Assembly: GCA_024336345.1 (NCBI GenBank)
Contig: JANFOG010000003.1
Coordinates: forward strand, 998,501-1,062,500
Source of the DNA: Mariannaea sp. PMI_226
Taxonomy: Eukaryota; Ascomycota; Sordariomycetes; Hypocreales; Nectriaceae
Reading direction: 5' to 3'
Length of the DNA stretch: 64,000 nucleotides
This document shows, piece after piece, positions 33,607 to 45,187 of this stretch; the first letter of the stretch is position 1; every line of letters begins with the position of its first letter. The translations under genes were made by a program, and so were the position numbers. The notes beneath the pieces were generated by a model, which saw only the letters and a list, made by a program, of their open reading frames with translations, searched no databases and had not been told where the DNA came from.

Positions 33607-35325
33607 GCACGGCCTTACTTACTTGGGTCGGTGCGAAAACTAGAAAGCTTCCCTTCACGCGGGCCCGAAAACGAACAAAGAGTGATTACATCGTACCTGC
33701 AAAGTATTGGAAGCTAGTTACTGCACTTGGGAGTGTGTGTTACCTGTACGGACCCGAGCCAGAGAGTAATTACATAGTATCTGCGTCCCGCGTCCCGCGA
33801 GCTCTCCATACAGTACAGATTACAGGACCTAGGTAGTTTGTATTCGTAAATGCAGGATCAAGGATTGCGGCTCTGATCACCCAGTATCCGAACGAGCAAC
33901 GTCACTAGACTACTCCGAATACGTATGCAACCAAACGGCCACGCTCCGGACGGGGAGGAGCTCTTTTAAAGGGGTGGGAAGGGGGTGGATGGGTGGGTGT
34001 GGTCGACTCGCAGAGTGAACTGTGTGTGTGACGACAGCTGCGGTCCCATGCTGCAGGATGTGTTGCCAGTTGTGGTATGACATTGGGGAAGGGCTTCGTA
34101 CGGAGTCCTTCCAGTGTTGGGGAGTGTTGGGTAGGACATGGGATGACAAGCGCTTGTGGATGCGGTTGCGGATGCGGATGCCATGGTCCGTGGCCGTGGC
34201 CCGCGGCCGTGTGTGTCATTAGTTATTGGTGGTCGATGGATTGTTGCTTTTTTGCATCCCTTTTTGCATCCCATCTCGGTCGTTTCTTTCTTTTTCTTTT
34301 GTGAAGCTGCTGTTCAAGTGGCTTAGGTTTGCTTTCCCTTCCCTTCCCTTGGCTTGTCTCGTCTGTCGTCTCTGGTCTCGTTTGTTGGGGGCCAGTGATT
34401 TGTCCGACCAACTTTGCCCATTTTTGCTTCTGTTTCCTCCGGACTAACACTGAGCTCTGCTAGTTCTCTCGATGACTTGTCACAATCACCACGTAGACGG
34501 TCCTTCGGACCTTTTTTTTCTTTTTTTTTATTCTTTATTTTTGCACACCGAAAATTGCCTGTCCCCTTTTAACTCACCGTTTCCCGGTCCCAGCTTGACT
34601 ATGCGCCACGGGCGCCACGCTTAAGCTATCTCTATACTCGACTCGGTATAACAACGACACTTAATTTAGCTATCGAAGTACCTTAAGGGGAAAACAAACG
34701 ACCAGGTACCGCTTCTTTCTAGAATTATGCCTGGAAGGGATCCCCTGACTAAATAAGCCTTTTTTCCTTCTTTTCCCTACCAGCTCAAAACGCAGCGCTC
34801 CAGTCGATTCCTAGGACAGGCCCCCAGCCCTCCCCCCAAAACATCCTAGACACACATTCTCCCGAGCCAACGCCAACGCCAAAGCCAAACCTGTGAACTG
34901 TCTACTTCGGACGGATGCCTCCCCTGGTGCACACCCTCTCCCCACTCCACTCACCACCAAGGTGCTCCAAGTTCCAACTCACTCACCTTGGGCCGATCAT
35001 CACGTTGAATTCCGGTCGCCTTGGTCACCTATTGTTCACATCTCACCTTAGGTGATCTCGTGCACTAGGGGCGTGCGTACACTTTTGTGTGAAGTGAATG
35101 GCTCGATGGGGTGTATGTGATTAATTGATGATATATGATAATCTGCAGCGTCCAGAGGAAACGCACTTACAGCTCGGAGCCGAGCAGGTCATTTCACGTT
35201 CAGTTTCCATAGCTCTCTCCCACAACGACAATAAAGCTCAAGCTCACGCCCCCTAGCCGATCCTAGCTCGCACTGTAAAAAGGAAACAAGGCACGGAGTA
35301 CAGTGCAAAGTACGGCAGGGGCCTT

Positions 35326-35346
35326 GGGGGGGGGGGGGGGGGGGGG
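35326..35346. repeat. 21-base poly(G) tract
   Basis: Uninterrupted run of 21 G on the plus strand, able to form G-quadruplex structures. Its exact length in an assembly is uncertain because such runs are hard to sequence. Confidence 0.85.
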
Positions 35347-35891
35347 TGGTTTGGTTTGCACTTTGGAAATACCAGAAAGGAGTACATCGCTGCTGGAACC
35401 TACCGATGTTGCGGTCTGCCCATGGCATGGCGGTCAGCACCAGGCACCCCCTGATAACTCGACCTAGGTAGTCTCCCCGTGGGTAATTTTTTTTCATAGT
35501 AAGGCTGCACGCTCGCGTGGCTTTGGTAGAGGGGGGGGGGTTTCCAAAGGGGATATTTCCCAGGGAAAAAAAATTTGGGATTTAAGACATCACGTCCCCG
35601 TCGTCGCCTTTTTTTTTCTGTTTCGTGTTCAACAAAAAATTTCCCCTTGGGTTCATCTCGAAATTATTTGTCTGGGTCGTCTTGGACTTGAAGTCGCTCC
35701 TTTCCCTTTGCAACCAAGCCTTTGCGAGCCTTGTCACTAGGCACAACCCTTATCCAACGCCTTACCATACCATACCACACCATACCTTACCTACCTACTA
35801 CCTTGGGTATACAGCTGTTCTGGCAGATCGACCTGGAGTCATCACAACCACACTGTTCTCAAATATCGAAAGCAAACGACCTGACGACCAA

Positions 35892-35996
35892 CATGCCTCG
35901 AGGACCTTATGATACCACTGGTGTGATAAAGCCAAACACACCCAGACCACCAAAGCCTGGCAAGCAACGCAACAGCAATAGCGTCTGTCAACCATG
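35892..35996 (+). CDS. Possible 34-residue basic, Pro-rich small protein
   Basis: Short frame starting MPRGPYDTTGV and ending VCQP, 34 aa, with a PRPPKPGKQRN basic/proline core. The ATG context (ACCAACATGCC) is favourable, and the preceding 130 bases look like a fungal 5' leader (C/A-rich, with a CCATA/CCTTA repeat tract and few upstream ATGs). No family is recognised and the frame is short enough to arise by chance. It is the best coding candidate in the 9.7-kb gap. It could also be a first exon or an upstream ORF of an unseen transcript. Confidence 0.3.
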
Positions 35997-38900
35997 AAAG
36001 TTTTCCCATATTCCCTGATCGGGGAAATAATGAGAAGCTGTCCTGTACTTGTGAGTATTTCATGCCTCCGATGGAACGGCGGCGCCCTTGGAATTATACC
36101 CGGTGAATGGTGGGCTGATATTCTTTCCCCCTTTTTAGTTTCACTTAGCACTCCTGCCATCTGGATGGACAGCATACCGACCGAGTCATGGCCTCGACCG
36201 TCACGGGAAGGATATTAAAAGAACAAAAAGGGAATTTAACGGATGGTGTTTTTATCGGACATTGGTTCATGTTTTCCGGGCTTAGGATAATGGGACGGTT
36301 GGGAAAAAAAAACATTAGACGGGGGCCCTCAACTGGGAGATATTTAATCGCCCGAATACCATACGAGGGTCAAGCGCACACGCGCATAATGAGGTTTCGC
36401 CTTGACGCAACGAAGCTTCTTCCAGCATAATCTGGAAGGATAATACACATGAATTTTTACCAATTTGGTCCATTCAGAGAAAAAAAGCAGTACCAGTGTG
36501 TGTGATTAACCTAGCCCTGGTTTTTTTTGGGTGATGTCAAGTCTGCCCATTCACTAGAAGAGGGACGGGTACAGATCGATGCCCAACCCGATAGGCTGTT
36601 GTCAAACCAAGTCGCCAGGCAATGAATGACACGAAGACAAGTCGTGGAGGGCAGCGGAGGAACAGGCGAGTTGCATTGCAGCGGTCGTACATTAGCGGGT
36701 TCGCAGCCAGTACCGGGCTTCCGGGAGTGGTGGGGACGGCTGGTTTGAAAATGGCTGCGGGACCTAGTTTGCTTGGGAATGGTTGCTGTGCTTTGTTTGT
36801 GTGAGTGTATATATGTTATGTGTGTGTGCGTGCGTGTGTTAGCCAGTGTTTTGAGATTGATCCGGGATCGAAACGAAGGGCTAAAGAAAGGCAGGAATGC
36901 GACGGAACGGTGGATTGGTCGCACACGGGTTCCGGAAGATTTTCCCGCTCCAATTTGCACCTTATCGTTTCGTTTGTTGAAGGCTTGGGAGATGACGGGC
37001 GGGGGGGGGACCCTTTGCAAGTCGGCCTGCCGCTTCAGGGATAACTCGGCGACTTACCAAGAGTACCTCCTTGGTACGAGTATGTTGAAACGAGAGGCTT
37101 CCTGCAGGTTGATGATATAATATGAGAGGGAAGGATTTGGACGACGGAAATGAGCGGAAGTCCTCAAACGCCGACGCCGTGGGGAAATTAAAGATGAGCG
37201 AAGAAAATGCCCAACCCGTTTCCGAACTGATGCAATTGAAGGAGAGAAACTTTCTCTCGCTTCAATATCTTCATTCAACATCTGAGACTTGATATGAAAC
37301 CGAGGGGAAAATTGATCCGGCCTATCTGGCCTCTGAAGGTTACCCTATTGGGACGAGCAGCTCGCATCTCACGGGCATCACTGTCCAAACCACTAACCAA
37401 CAGTGGTGATGCTCGTCATCAAGAAGCAAACACTTGAGTTACCAATAGGACCTATGGAGCTTTTTTCTTATTCGTATTGAGTAATATTCGACGGGAAAGT
37501 TCCTACCGCGAATGGATGGTGGCGCTTTTTTCCCAGTATGTAATTAATTATAAGTCTGTTTCGTCGAATGCAAGATGCCGCGCAGGATGAAAAAAAAAAC
37601 AGGCGAGGAAGAAACATGAAGAGAAATGAGAGAGGGAAAAAAACCACCTCAGGTAGTCAAGGACAGCCAAGAGAGGAGGCACAGACTTTAAATACGAAAC
37701 TAGACATGCTCTCGACGGTGGAGTGTCGCATGATGCGATGCAAGCGAGCATCTGGGACATCAGAAGCTTTCACTTATACGTCCAAGGAAGCAAAGTTATA
37801 GGTCAGGTACCCTACTAGACGATGTATGCGCGGAGTACGACGACGTACAGTTACAATAGACATCCATGATACCCCAGATTTTGCCCTCCCAAGGTGCAGT
37901 GCAGGTGGGGGCGGGGAAAAGACGAGGAGATAGCACCCATCACGACTGCGGACAGACCCGTTGACCCCATTTTGCGAAGCTAGTCAAGACGTAAAAGCGG
38001 ACAAGTAAATGACGCACAACCGTTAAAATGGCTCGTATATGGTTCATGAACAGAGGGGTTATCTAGGGCTATCTGAGATATCGTCTCATGGGATCGTGAT
38101 TTGAGTAAAGCACGTCCCACGCCCTTGGCAGTGTGATGGGTTAGATCGGTGGTAGTCGACTTTCAGGTTGTGTGAGAGGCCAAGAGAAGTTGGCGGTGAT
38201 CGTTATAAGTCCTTGTAGGACGCTCTTGAAGGAGCATCGCCATGGGAAGGCTGCTGTCTAACCAAGTCGGATTTTATTAGTAAATCTCCTTTCAACACGT
38301 AGACTTGCTATTATTGTCACAATTATGTCCCAGGCCTTCCGTGAGACGGCCAAATCGGACCTGATGCTCTCGAATCCGAGGCGGACATCTGACACCAATA
38401 TTACACCACCGCCACGACCAACACGATGAGAGAGGCTTGACTTCCGTCCCAACAGTTTTCAGTCACAAGAAATGGCGGAGATTACAGATTTGGAAACTAT
38501 TGTCCACACTGGGCTTGTCATCGCCCGTTTCCGTAGCAGCGTTGTTCCTTGCGGTGAAGGGCCCCAGGCGAAAATGGCTCCAGATATGGCCTGATGTGCT
38601 GAAGATGAAATCGCTTCACATAAGGGTTCGCATCCAATCCCTACATCCGCGCCCACGCGTGCTCAAACTGGATCTGTAGACTGGGATATTTACTTTTTTT
38701 GTTTTGTCCCCTTCTTTTCTTTCAAGGGCAGCGAGATAACCCATGCACGTCGGAATCGTTTTGGGAGAAGGCATTGGGTCCTTGCTGCAGAGACACGTTG
38801 TTACGAGAAGATAACCCGGAATGCGTTGAGGGTTGCCGGCACCGCATCGGGAGCGATCCATGATGTGTTGTGTCTCTGAAAATAGGTCCTGTTGTGTGCG

Positions 38901-39062
38901 AGTAGTAAGCCTCGATGCCATCTCATTCGCCTGCGTATTCGGCATCCAGATTGTGTTTGTTGTCTCGGACTTATTTGAAGCTTCGTGTGCTGCCTGCTAT
39001 AGTGCCTACGTTGTAGTTATACCTGATGATAAGGAGTACTAGTCAAAGATCAGTACGTGGGT

Positions 39063-39088
39063 TAGGTAGTTGTATGTGCAACTACCTA
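39063..39088. repeat. Perfect 10-bp inverted repeat with 6-nt loop
   Basis: Arms TAGGTAGTTG and CAACTACCTA flank TATGTG. A second, weaker ACCTAC/GTAGGT inverted pair follows at about 39098-39118. It could be a regulator site or an RNA hairpin; the function is unknown. Confidence 0.6.
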
Positions 39089-40466
39089 TCTGCACGACCT
39101 ACCTTACCTGCAGTAGGTGGGCAATTATTTCACGGGTTAATTATCAGCTAGAGCATTAGCACCACCTCGTGGATCTTGGCCTGAAAGGATAAGGTACACC
39201 AGCCACGGCATGTCTTGCTATGGGCAGAGAGGTATCTTGGTGGATCCCATCTTGTTTTGATCAAGCTCAAGCCCATATGCGGCATGGCGACGCGTTTATT
39301 TTGCCATCGCAAGCTGGTACCAAAAGGCGAGGATTGATGAAAATAGCCACGCGCGCACACAAACACCACAGCTGCCAAACTGAGCAAGTGAGTGTGCGAG
39401 GTCCAACCATCTACCATGCTGAACGAATAGGCACAGTACGTTTTGTGTTGTAATAGTGATAAAAGATGCTGTCGATATCAGTAGCGTGGACGTCAGCTGA
39501 TCTTTTCACTACGTACTCCGTATTTCACCTTACAATGTTTGACATCTCCTCCCTACCTTAACATTGGCTTTCATGTGCGAGCTGAATAGAAACCAAGTGA
39601 ACAACATCACCTCCTTAACTAAGTGGCCAACCTCTCCTGACACTTTCTCGCCTGCCGCCTCTGCCTCCACACCGATCCAAACTCTTCCAGCCTCTTCCAC
39701 CTTTCCACCTTTTTCCGCCACCTCCCCTCTTTCCAAAGAACTACTGTACGATAAAGTACTTCGTAGCACGTACAGTAAGTAACTACTGTACTTTGCAGAC
39801 CAGCTTTCTGCCCCTGAACATCAATCACCCAGCCTCGCCCGCTTTTTGGCCCTTGCGTGCGAAAAGCTCAATGGTCTAGCCTACCACGAACAAGCGTGCG
39901 CGGGCTGCGCGGGCCTTAGGCAGCGTCCCCCGGCCCCCGGATGCCAAACCCATTGGCTCGAACCGTGCCCCTCCGTCCTCCGTGGCTCCGCCTTTGCGGC
40001 GCGGGACCAACGAACGGCGTCTCTGACTTGCGGTGACAACTGGCCAGCCATTGATCCCTTGTCTCGAACATCGTACACCGCCAGAACTCCCCCAACGACG
40101 ATGGGTCTCCACGAGGCCCGCTATGCGCCGAAAAGCGCCATCGGGCTTTGTTGTATCCCTCCTCCCTGGACTCAATGGGGAGGGGGAGGGCAGACGAGGA
40201 AGCATGGCTGCGTGTACATAGACGTAAACTACAAAACCTAGGCTGTCTGCGCATAAATCTCTTTTCGATTCGGTGAGACTCTCTTTGGTCTTGTCTTTTG
40301 ACGAACCAAATCCGATAAAGGCCTTTTGGTGCCGCAGAAAGTCCGGAAGGGAGCCCATGGCTTATCCGGCATATCATCTTTCTCTTCACCTCTCTCAATG
40401 ACAACGCCGTCCTACACGGGCGAATCGCTCATGACCAGCTGCTAGTTCAGCTTCATCCCCCCCATC

Positions 40467-42353
40467 ATGGCGGTCCTAGAAACCCTCCCTGCCCTCAGTT
40501 GGCAGGAAGCCGGTTGCCTGTTCGTAGGCATCTGGTCAATATACGTCGCCTCGCTTGCGATCTACCGGTTATGGTTCAGCCCACTGGCTCATATCCCTGG
40601 ACCCAAGCTGGCGGCTCTCACTCAGTACTATGAGATTTATTACGATGTTGTCCTAGGTGGACAATACACCTTCAAAATTAACGACATGCACGAAAAGTAC
40701 GGTCCTATTGTCCGTATTAATCCCTGGGAGGTTCATGTTGGCGACCCCGACTTTTTCTCGGAGTTGTACACTGGACCTAGCAGCCGTCGAGACAAATGGA
40801 CCTTCTACACTCAGCAGGTATGTCGTGGTCTCCTCTTAGATCCAGTTCAATTTCGGTGTTGACTAACATGCTCTTGACAGTCTGGTGCTCCTCGTAAGCG
40901 ATCCTATTACGCTGCCATTACCTGTCTCATAGTGACTAACATGAACATCATCAGAGAGCTCTCTTGCGACCATCGACCACAACCCTTCCAAGTTGCGGCG
41001 AAGCGCGCTGAACCCTTTCTACTCAACTCATAGTGTGCGCAGATTGCAGCCAGTGATTGAGGAACGAGTGGATGCTCTGTTGGCTGCCTTCCTGAACTAC
41101 GCCGAAGTTTCGAATGGTCAACCTCTAGACGTCATGTATCCTTATTCAGCCTTGACCAATGGTGCGAACCAGCTTGTGAACACATATTAGAGATATGTGA
41201 CGCTAATTCTTGTTCCAGACGTCATCAACGAGTATGCTTTCTCCCGTAGTCATCATTTGGGTAAGTTGGCTTCCCAGCTCCTCAACCAACACCACGGGAA
41301 TTGGAACTCACATATCGTTTACAGTCGAGAAGTCGGACTTCGGTGCCGAAGTTACCAACAATCTGCTTATTGGCACACACATGGGGCCATTTGTGCAACA
41401 TGTTAGCTGGGTCCTCACCCTCGTCAACGCTCTGCCCGAGTCCATTTCGAGTCGATGCATGCCTGGCTGGGGAGGATTTGTCAAGATGAAGAACGACATT
41501 CTCGATCATATCCGCAACCTTGAGGCACAACAGAGCCCAGACCCCAACTCTTTTAAACCCCGTGAGAAGTCTGCTGCTGCCAAGCCTACACAGGAAGGTC
41601 AGCTCCTTGTCGAGGGAGGCACTCTGACCACATCGTGGGCTATGTCTCTGGCTACCTTCCACCTGTTGAAGCGTCCCGACACCCTCCGCAAGCTGCGTGA
41701 TGAACTCTTCGAGGTCATCCCAGATCCCAAGGAGACGCTATCCTTGTCGAAACTGGAGAATCTACCATACCTCTGCGGTGTTGTGAAGGAGGCGTTGCGT
41801 CTTAGCATTGGAACCAGCAGCCGTCTGGCCCGTGTTGCTCCCAACGAGACTCTTGTTTTCCACGACCGTGAGAACGACAAGGAGTGGCAGCTTCCTCCCG
41901 GCTCCGTTGTGGGCATGAGCCCTTACAAGACAGTCATGGATGAGAACATCTTCTACGACGCCAGGGGATTTCATCCTGAGCGTTGGGTCGAGGATGGAGA
42001 GCGACTGGAGAAGTACCTAAGTATCTTCTGCTCCGGCAACCGGGTCTGCCTAGGCATGGCTCTCGCACACGCTGAGATGTCCATGGTGCTGGCCAAGCTA
42101 TTCCGACAATGGGGAAGCGGAGGCGTTCTCTTCGGTGACGATGAAGGAGATGTTCGAGATGGAGATCTCGGCTGTCTCAGCATTTACGAAACAAGGGTTC
42201 GAGACTGCGAGATGTCTGCGGATTACTTTATCCCAATCCCATACAAGGTTGGTTCTTTCTCTCTCGCACGTTCCACTTGGAGCACAATTGCTAACAGTAT
42301 ATCAGGGATCTGAGGGCCTCCGCTTCGTCTTTGAACCTTTTTACACAGCTTGA
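40467..42353 (+). CDS. Cytochrome P450 monooxygenase
   Basis: Six-exon model: 40467-40817, 40881-40893, 40955-41161, 41219-41260, 41325-42247 and 42306-42353 (1584 nt, 527 aa). An N-terminal anchor (about residues 14-34) predicts ER attachment. Core motifs: ExxR at Glu360-Arg363 (KEALRL), PERW in the meander and the heme loop [10 protein letters not shown] with ligand Cys446. The protein resembles fungal P450s of the trichodiene-oxygenase type ([18 protein letters not shown]). The oxygen-activation motif of the I helix reads GGTLTT (Leu305) instead of A/G-G-x-E/D-T-T, and the segment just before it is shorter than usual. Exon 2 has only 13 nt; the last intron has an unusual GTTGGT donor, but splicing restores the family C terminus. 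Its neighbour at 43694 is an MFS exporter on the same strand. Confidence 0.88.
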
Positions 42354-43693
42354 GCCTTATCAAGGACTTCCTACTCAAGCGAAGATGAAGTTTTTCCCCA
42401 CCATAACTTCATGATAAGCGATGGAATGAAGAATACGACTTGTACGACATTGAATCGACACGATGAACGAGAGCCTACTGGCTCATGATATAAAATACTC
42501 TGGGAGGACACGATAGCGATGTGTCCCCCTTTTATCGTTAGGATTTATTTTGTTTGCGCTTTGTTTGATTAATTCGAGAAGAGGCGATTGACTCCCTCTC
42601 CATCTGATTTTCTGCTTTTTTGCGCATCGCACACATGTGGTAGAATTCTCGAGGGAGCCACACAACAAAATCCCTCCATTGCTTGCCTGCCCTCCACACG
42701 GATCGGGACTCACAGGCATGCCATACTTCTCTTTGTCATCAAAGCATTGTTATGAAATAGCCGTCTGATTTATGGACGATCATGATGTTGGAAATGAATG
42801 GACAAAAATGAGTGGCCTAGATGGTCCTATGAAGAAAAAACAAAATCATATTTACGAAGAGAAAAGCAACGACAAGGGGGAAAAAAAAAGGTCAAAATGC
42901 AAATCATGAATACATTACGAAAAAAAAAAAACGAGAAAAAATCAATGGGAGAAAATTACACAATGGAATACAAAAGATTTTTTTTATATATAACCTGCTC
43001 CATCTGCCGTGAAGTGTCAGTTCATTTGCGACGCCCAGGTCCACGCTTAATGAACCCAGGCCACATACACTACAACAACCCCCTAATAGGAATCAATCGC
43101 CCAAACCAGCGTAATTAAATTAAGCGGGGAGTTTGTTGCAATATTCTCCGGGCGATCATCTGTCTGTTATATCTTTGTATTGGCGACAGAGCAAATCGTC
43201 ACCATAGTGCGAGTCATAGATACACATACATACACCAATATAGCTAGCCGACTGCACTTCGTCAATTACAGATTGTGACAATGCGCGCCCTGAAACCACA
43301 GGGGGGGGGGCAAGGACATGACCAAGTGTCTGCAGGAACCACAACCAGAACCAGCTTGGCGTACAGTTGCAGTTGTGGAATTAGGGGATTGGGGGAGCTC
43401 AGGGACCACAGGGCTCGAGCTAGACCTCTGGGAGGCGCCCGCGGCTATGCTCAGCCAACCAGACGCCCACCTCAGCCTTGAATTCGACGAAACATGGCCA
43501 AATTCAACAACTCCGCGTTCCAGCTTTGTGACGACTCCCTTTCCACCTGCATGTCCAATCTTTTCGTTCTAGCGATTTCCCTCATTTCTTATTCCATCTT
43601 TTAATCCATTACTCAATGCTCCTTTACTGACCACCAGCTCGCGCCGCTGTTCATCTTAATCCTGTTCCTGTTTTACGCATAGGCTTGCGAACC
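42354..43693. other. Intergenic region with no supported gene
   Basis: 1.34 kb between the P450 and MFS genes. It is rich in A-tracts (42840-42990). A 10-base G tract lies at about 43302-43311. Frames at 43275-43572 lack motifs. The final 150 bp form a T/C-rich leader for the MFS gene. Confidence 0.55.
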
Positions 43694-45187
43694 ATGACTA
43701 CGGTTGATTCCACCTCAAGGAAACGGGTCCTTCGGGTCATCACCATTTCCCTGCTCCTGGACCTGGTAAGTAATTTATCCCGCTGGTATAGATACCACTA
43801 TTTTCTCTTCTAATATAAGGCTAACCTCCACCGTTCCATGTAGATCTCATTCACCTTCATTCTCCCCTTGTTCCCCAAACTTTTGGAATTCTACCGCGAT
43901 CACGAGGCACGCGAGCTTGATACCGATGCACCCTCGACTCTCCTTCAGTCCGTCCTCCAGGGCCTGCACCGATATAAAACCGCCTTCTCTCGTCCCATCG
44001 ACTCACGGCATGATATTGTTCTGTTGGGCGGCGCATTAGGTTCCCTATTCTCGTACGCGCACTTCCTACCTACAGGTCACCTGTTTCCCGTGCTGCCGTG
44101 CTGACAACGAATCCAATAACTACTTAGGCTCCTTCAAGCAATTGCCTCTCCTCTTATTGGCGCCTTCTCCGATCGATATGGCCGCCGCAAGGCCCTTCTT
44201 GCTTCCATGTCCGGCAACATCCTCTCCGTTCTGCTCTGGGTTGCCGCCGTCGACTTCCGCACATTCATTGCCAGCCGAGTCGTCGGAGGCTTGTCGGAGG
44301 GAAATGTCCAACTTGCGACCGCCATGGCGAGCGACATCTCGGATGAGTCCACCCGCGGCTCTACAATGGCCATGATTGGAGCCTGTTTCTCTATTGCCTT
44401 CACCTTTGGTCCTGGACTTGGTGCTTGGCTAGGAAGCATCTCTACAGTGGCTGCCAACCCCTTTGCTACGGCTGCCGGATTCAGTCTGGCCTTGATTGTG
44501 ATTGAGACCGTATATCTTTACTTTTGCCTACCCGAGACCCTTCCTTCCATGACTGGCACTGAGACCAAGGAGAAGAAGTCGGCACCAAAGAAGGTTGAGC
44601 GTACCAATTCGCATTTCCTCCTCAATGCAGTCCACTTCGTCTTCCTCCTATTCTTCTCCGGCATGGAAAGCTCTCTATCCTTCATGACTTACGAACTCTT
44701 CTCCTTCACTTCTGGAAAGAATGGAAGACTTCTTGGTTATGTCGGTCTTGTGGCCTCCATCCTCCAGGGCGGAGTCACTCGTCGCCTCCCGCCCCTTTTA
44801 TCTGTTCGCATCGGCGTTGTTGCCTGCCTGATATCCTTCGTCCTGCTTAGTCAGGTGACGAGCATTGGCGGCCTGTACCTAGCAGCCACTTGCCTAGCCA
44901 TGACATCTGCCACTGTTGTCACTGGTCTCAATGCGTTGAGCAGCTTCGAAGCCAACGAAGACGAGCGTGGCAATAAGCTCGGTATGCTCCGTAGCTGGGG
45001 CCAGCTAGGTCGTGGCCTTGGACCTATTCTATTCACCAGTGTGTACTGGTGGGCTGGCCGCGAGGTCGCGTACGGCATGGGTGCGACTGGCATTGCCGTT
45101 GTAGCTGCGACAGTCTTTGTTGGATTAAAGACTCCTAAGACGATGCTAGGGAAGAAAGCTGACAAGGTTGCGGGTAAAGGCCAGTAA
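43694..45187 (+). CDS. MFS transporter (DHA1-like drug/metabolite antiporter)
   Basis: Three exons, 43694-43765, 43844-44052 and 44128-45187, give 446 aa; both introns are GT-AG. About 12 hydrophobic segments are present. The motif FSDRYGRRKALL after TM2 is the MFS motif A typical of proton-coupled antiporters, and RVVGGLSEGNVQLA in TM4 resembles tetracycline-resistance-type carriers (TETRAN/MFSD10-like). A charged central loop (TETKEKKSAPKKVE) separates the two six-helix halves. The protein is short, as in 12-TM DHA1 members. It could export a metabolite, possibly a product of the neighbouring P450, but the pairing rests only on proximity and strand. The intron phases and the conserved first helix (VLRVITISLLLDL-ISFTFILPLFPKLL, an intron at the hyphen) support the start. 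Confidence 0.87.

Larger units (their letters stand above)
30777..40466. other. 9.7-kb gene-poor stretch
   Basis: No frame longer than about 170 codons and none with a family motif occurs between YAE1 (minus) and the P450 gene (plus), in a window where genes otherwise occur about every 3 kb. The stretch has long homopolymers (33 A at 33569-33601, 21 G at 35326-35346), GT/GA simple repeats (33420-33480, 36800-36840), pyrimidine-rich blocks (34300-35000) and an inverted repeat at 39063-39088. One small candidate gene at 35892 is listed separately. G+C content is not strongly reduced, so it does not look like an RIP-degraded transposon block. It may contain long regulatory regions or noncoding transcripts. 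Confidence 0.55.

Noticed and set aside
36511..37020. 169-codon minus-strand frame
   Set aside because: The middle part is a translated CA/CACG simple repeat (His/Thr-rich) and the rest lacks any family signal.
42248..42313. Unspliced C terminus of the P450
   Set aside because: Reading through gives a tail without family resemblance, whereas removing 42248-42305 (CTAAC branch, CAG acceptor) restores a typical ending, despite the weak GTTGGT donor.
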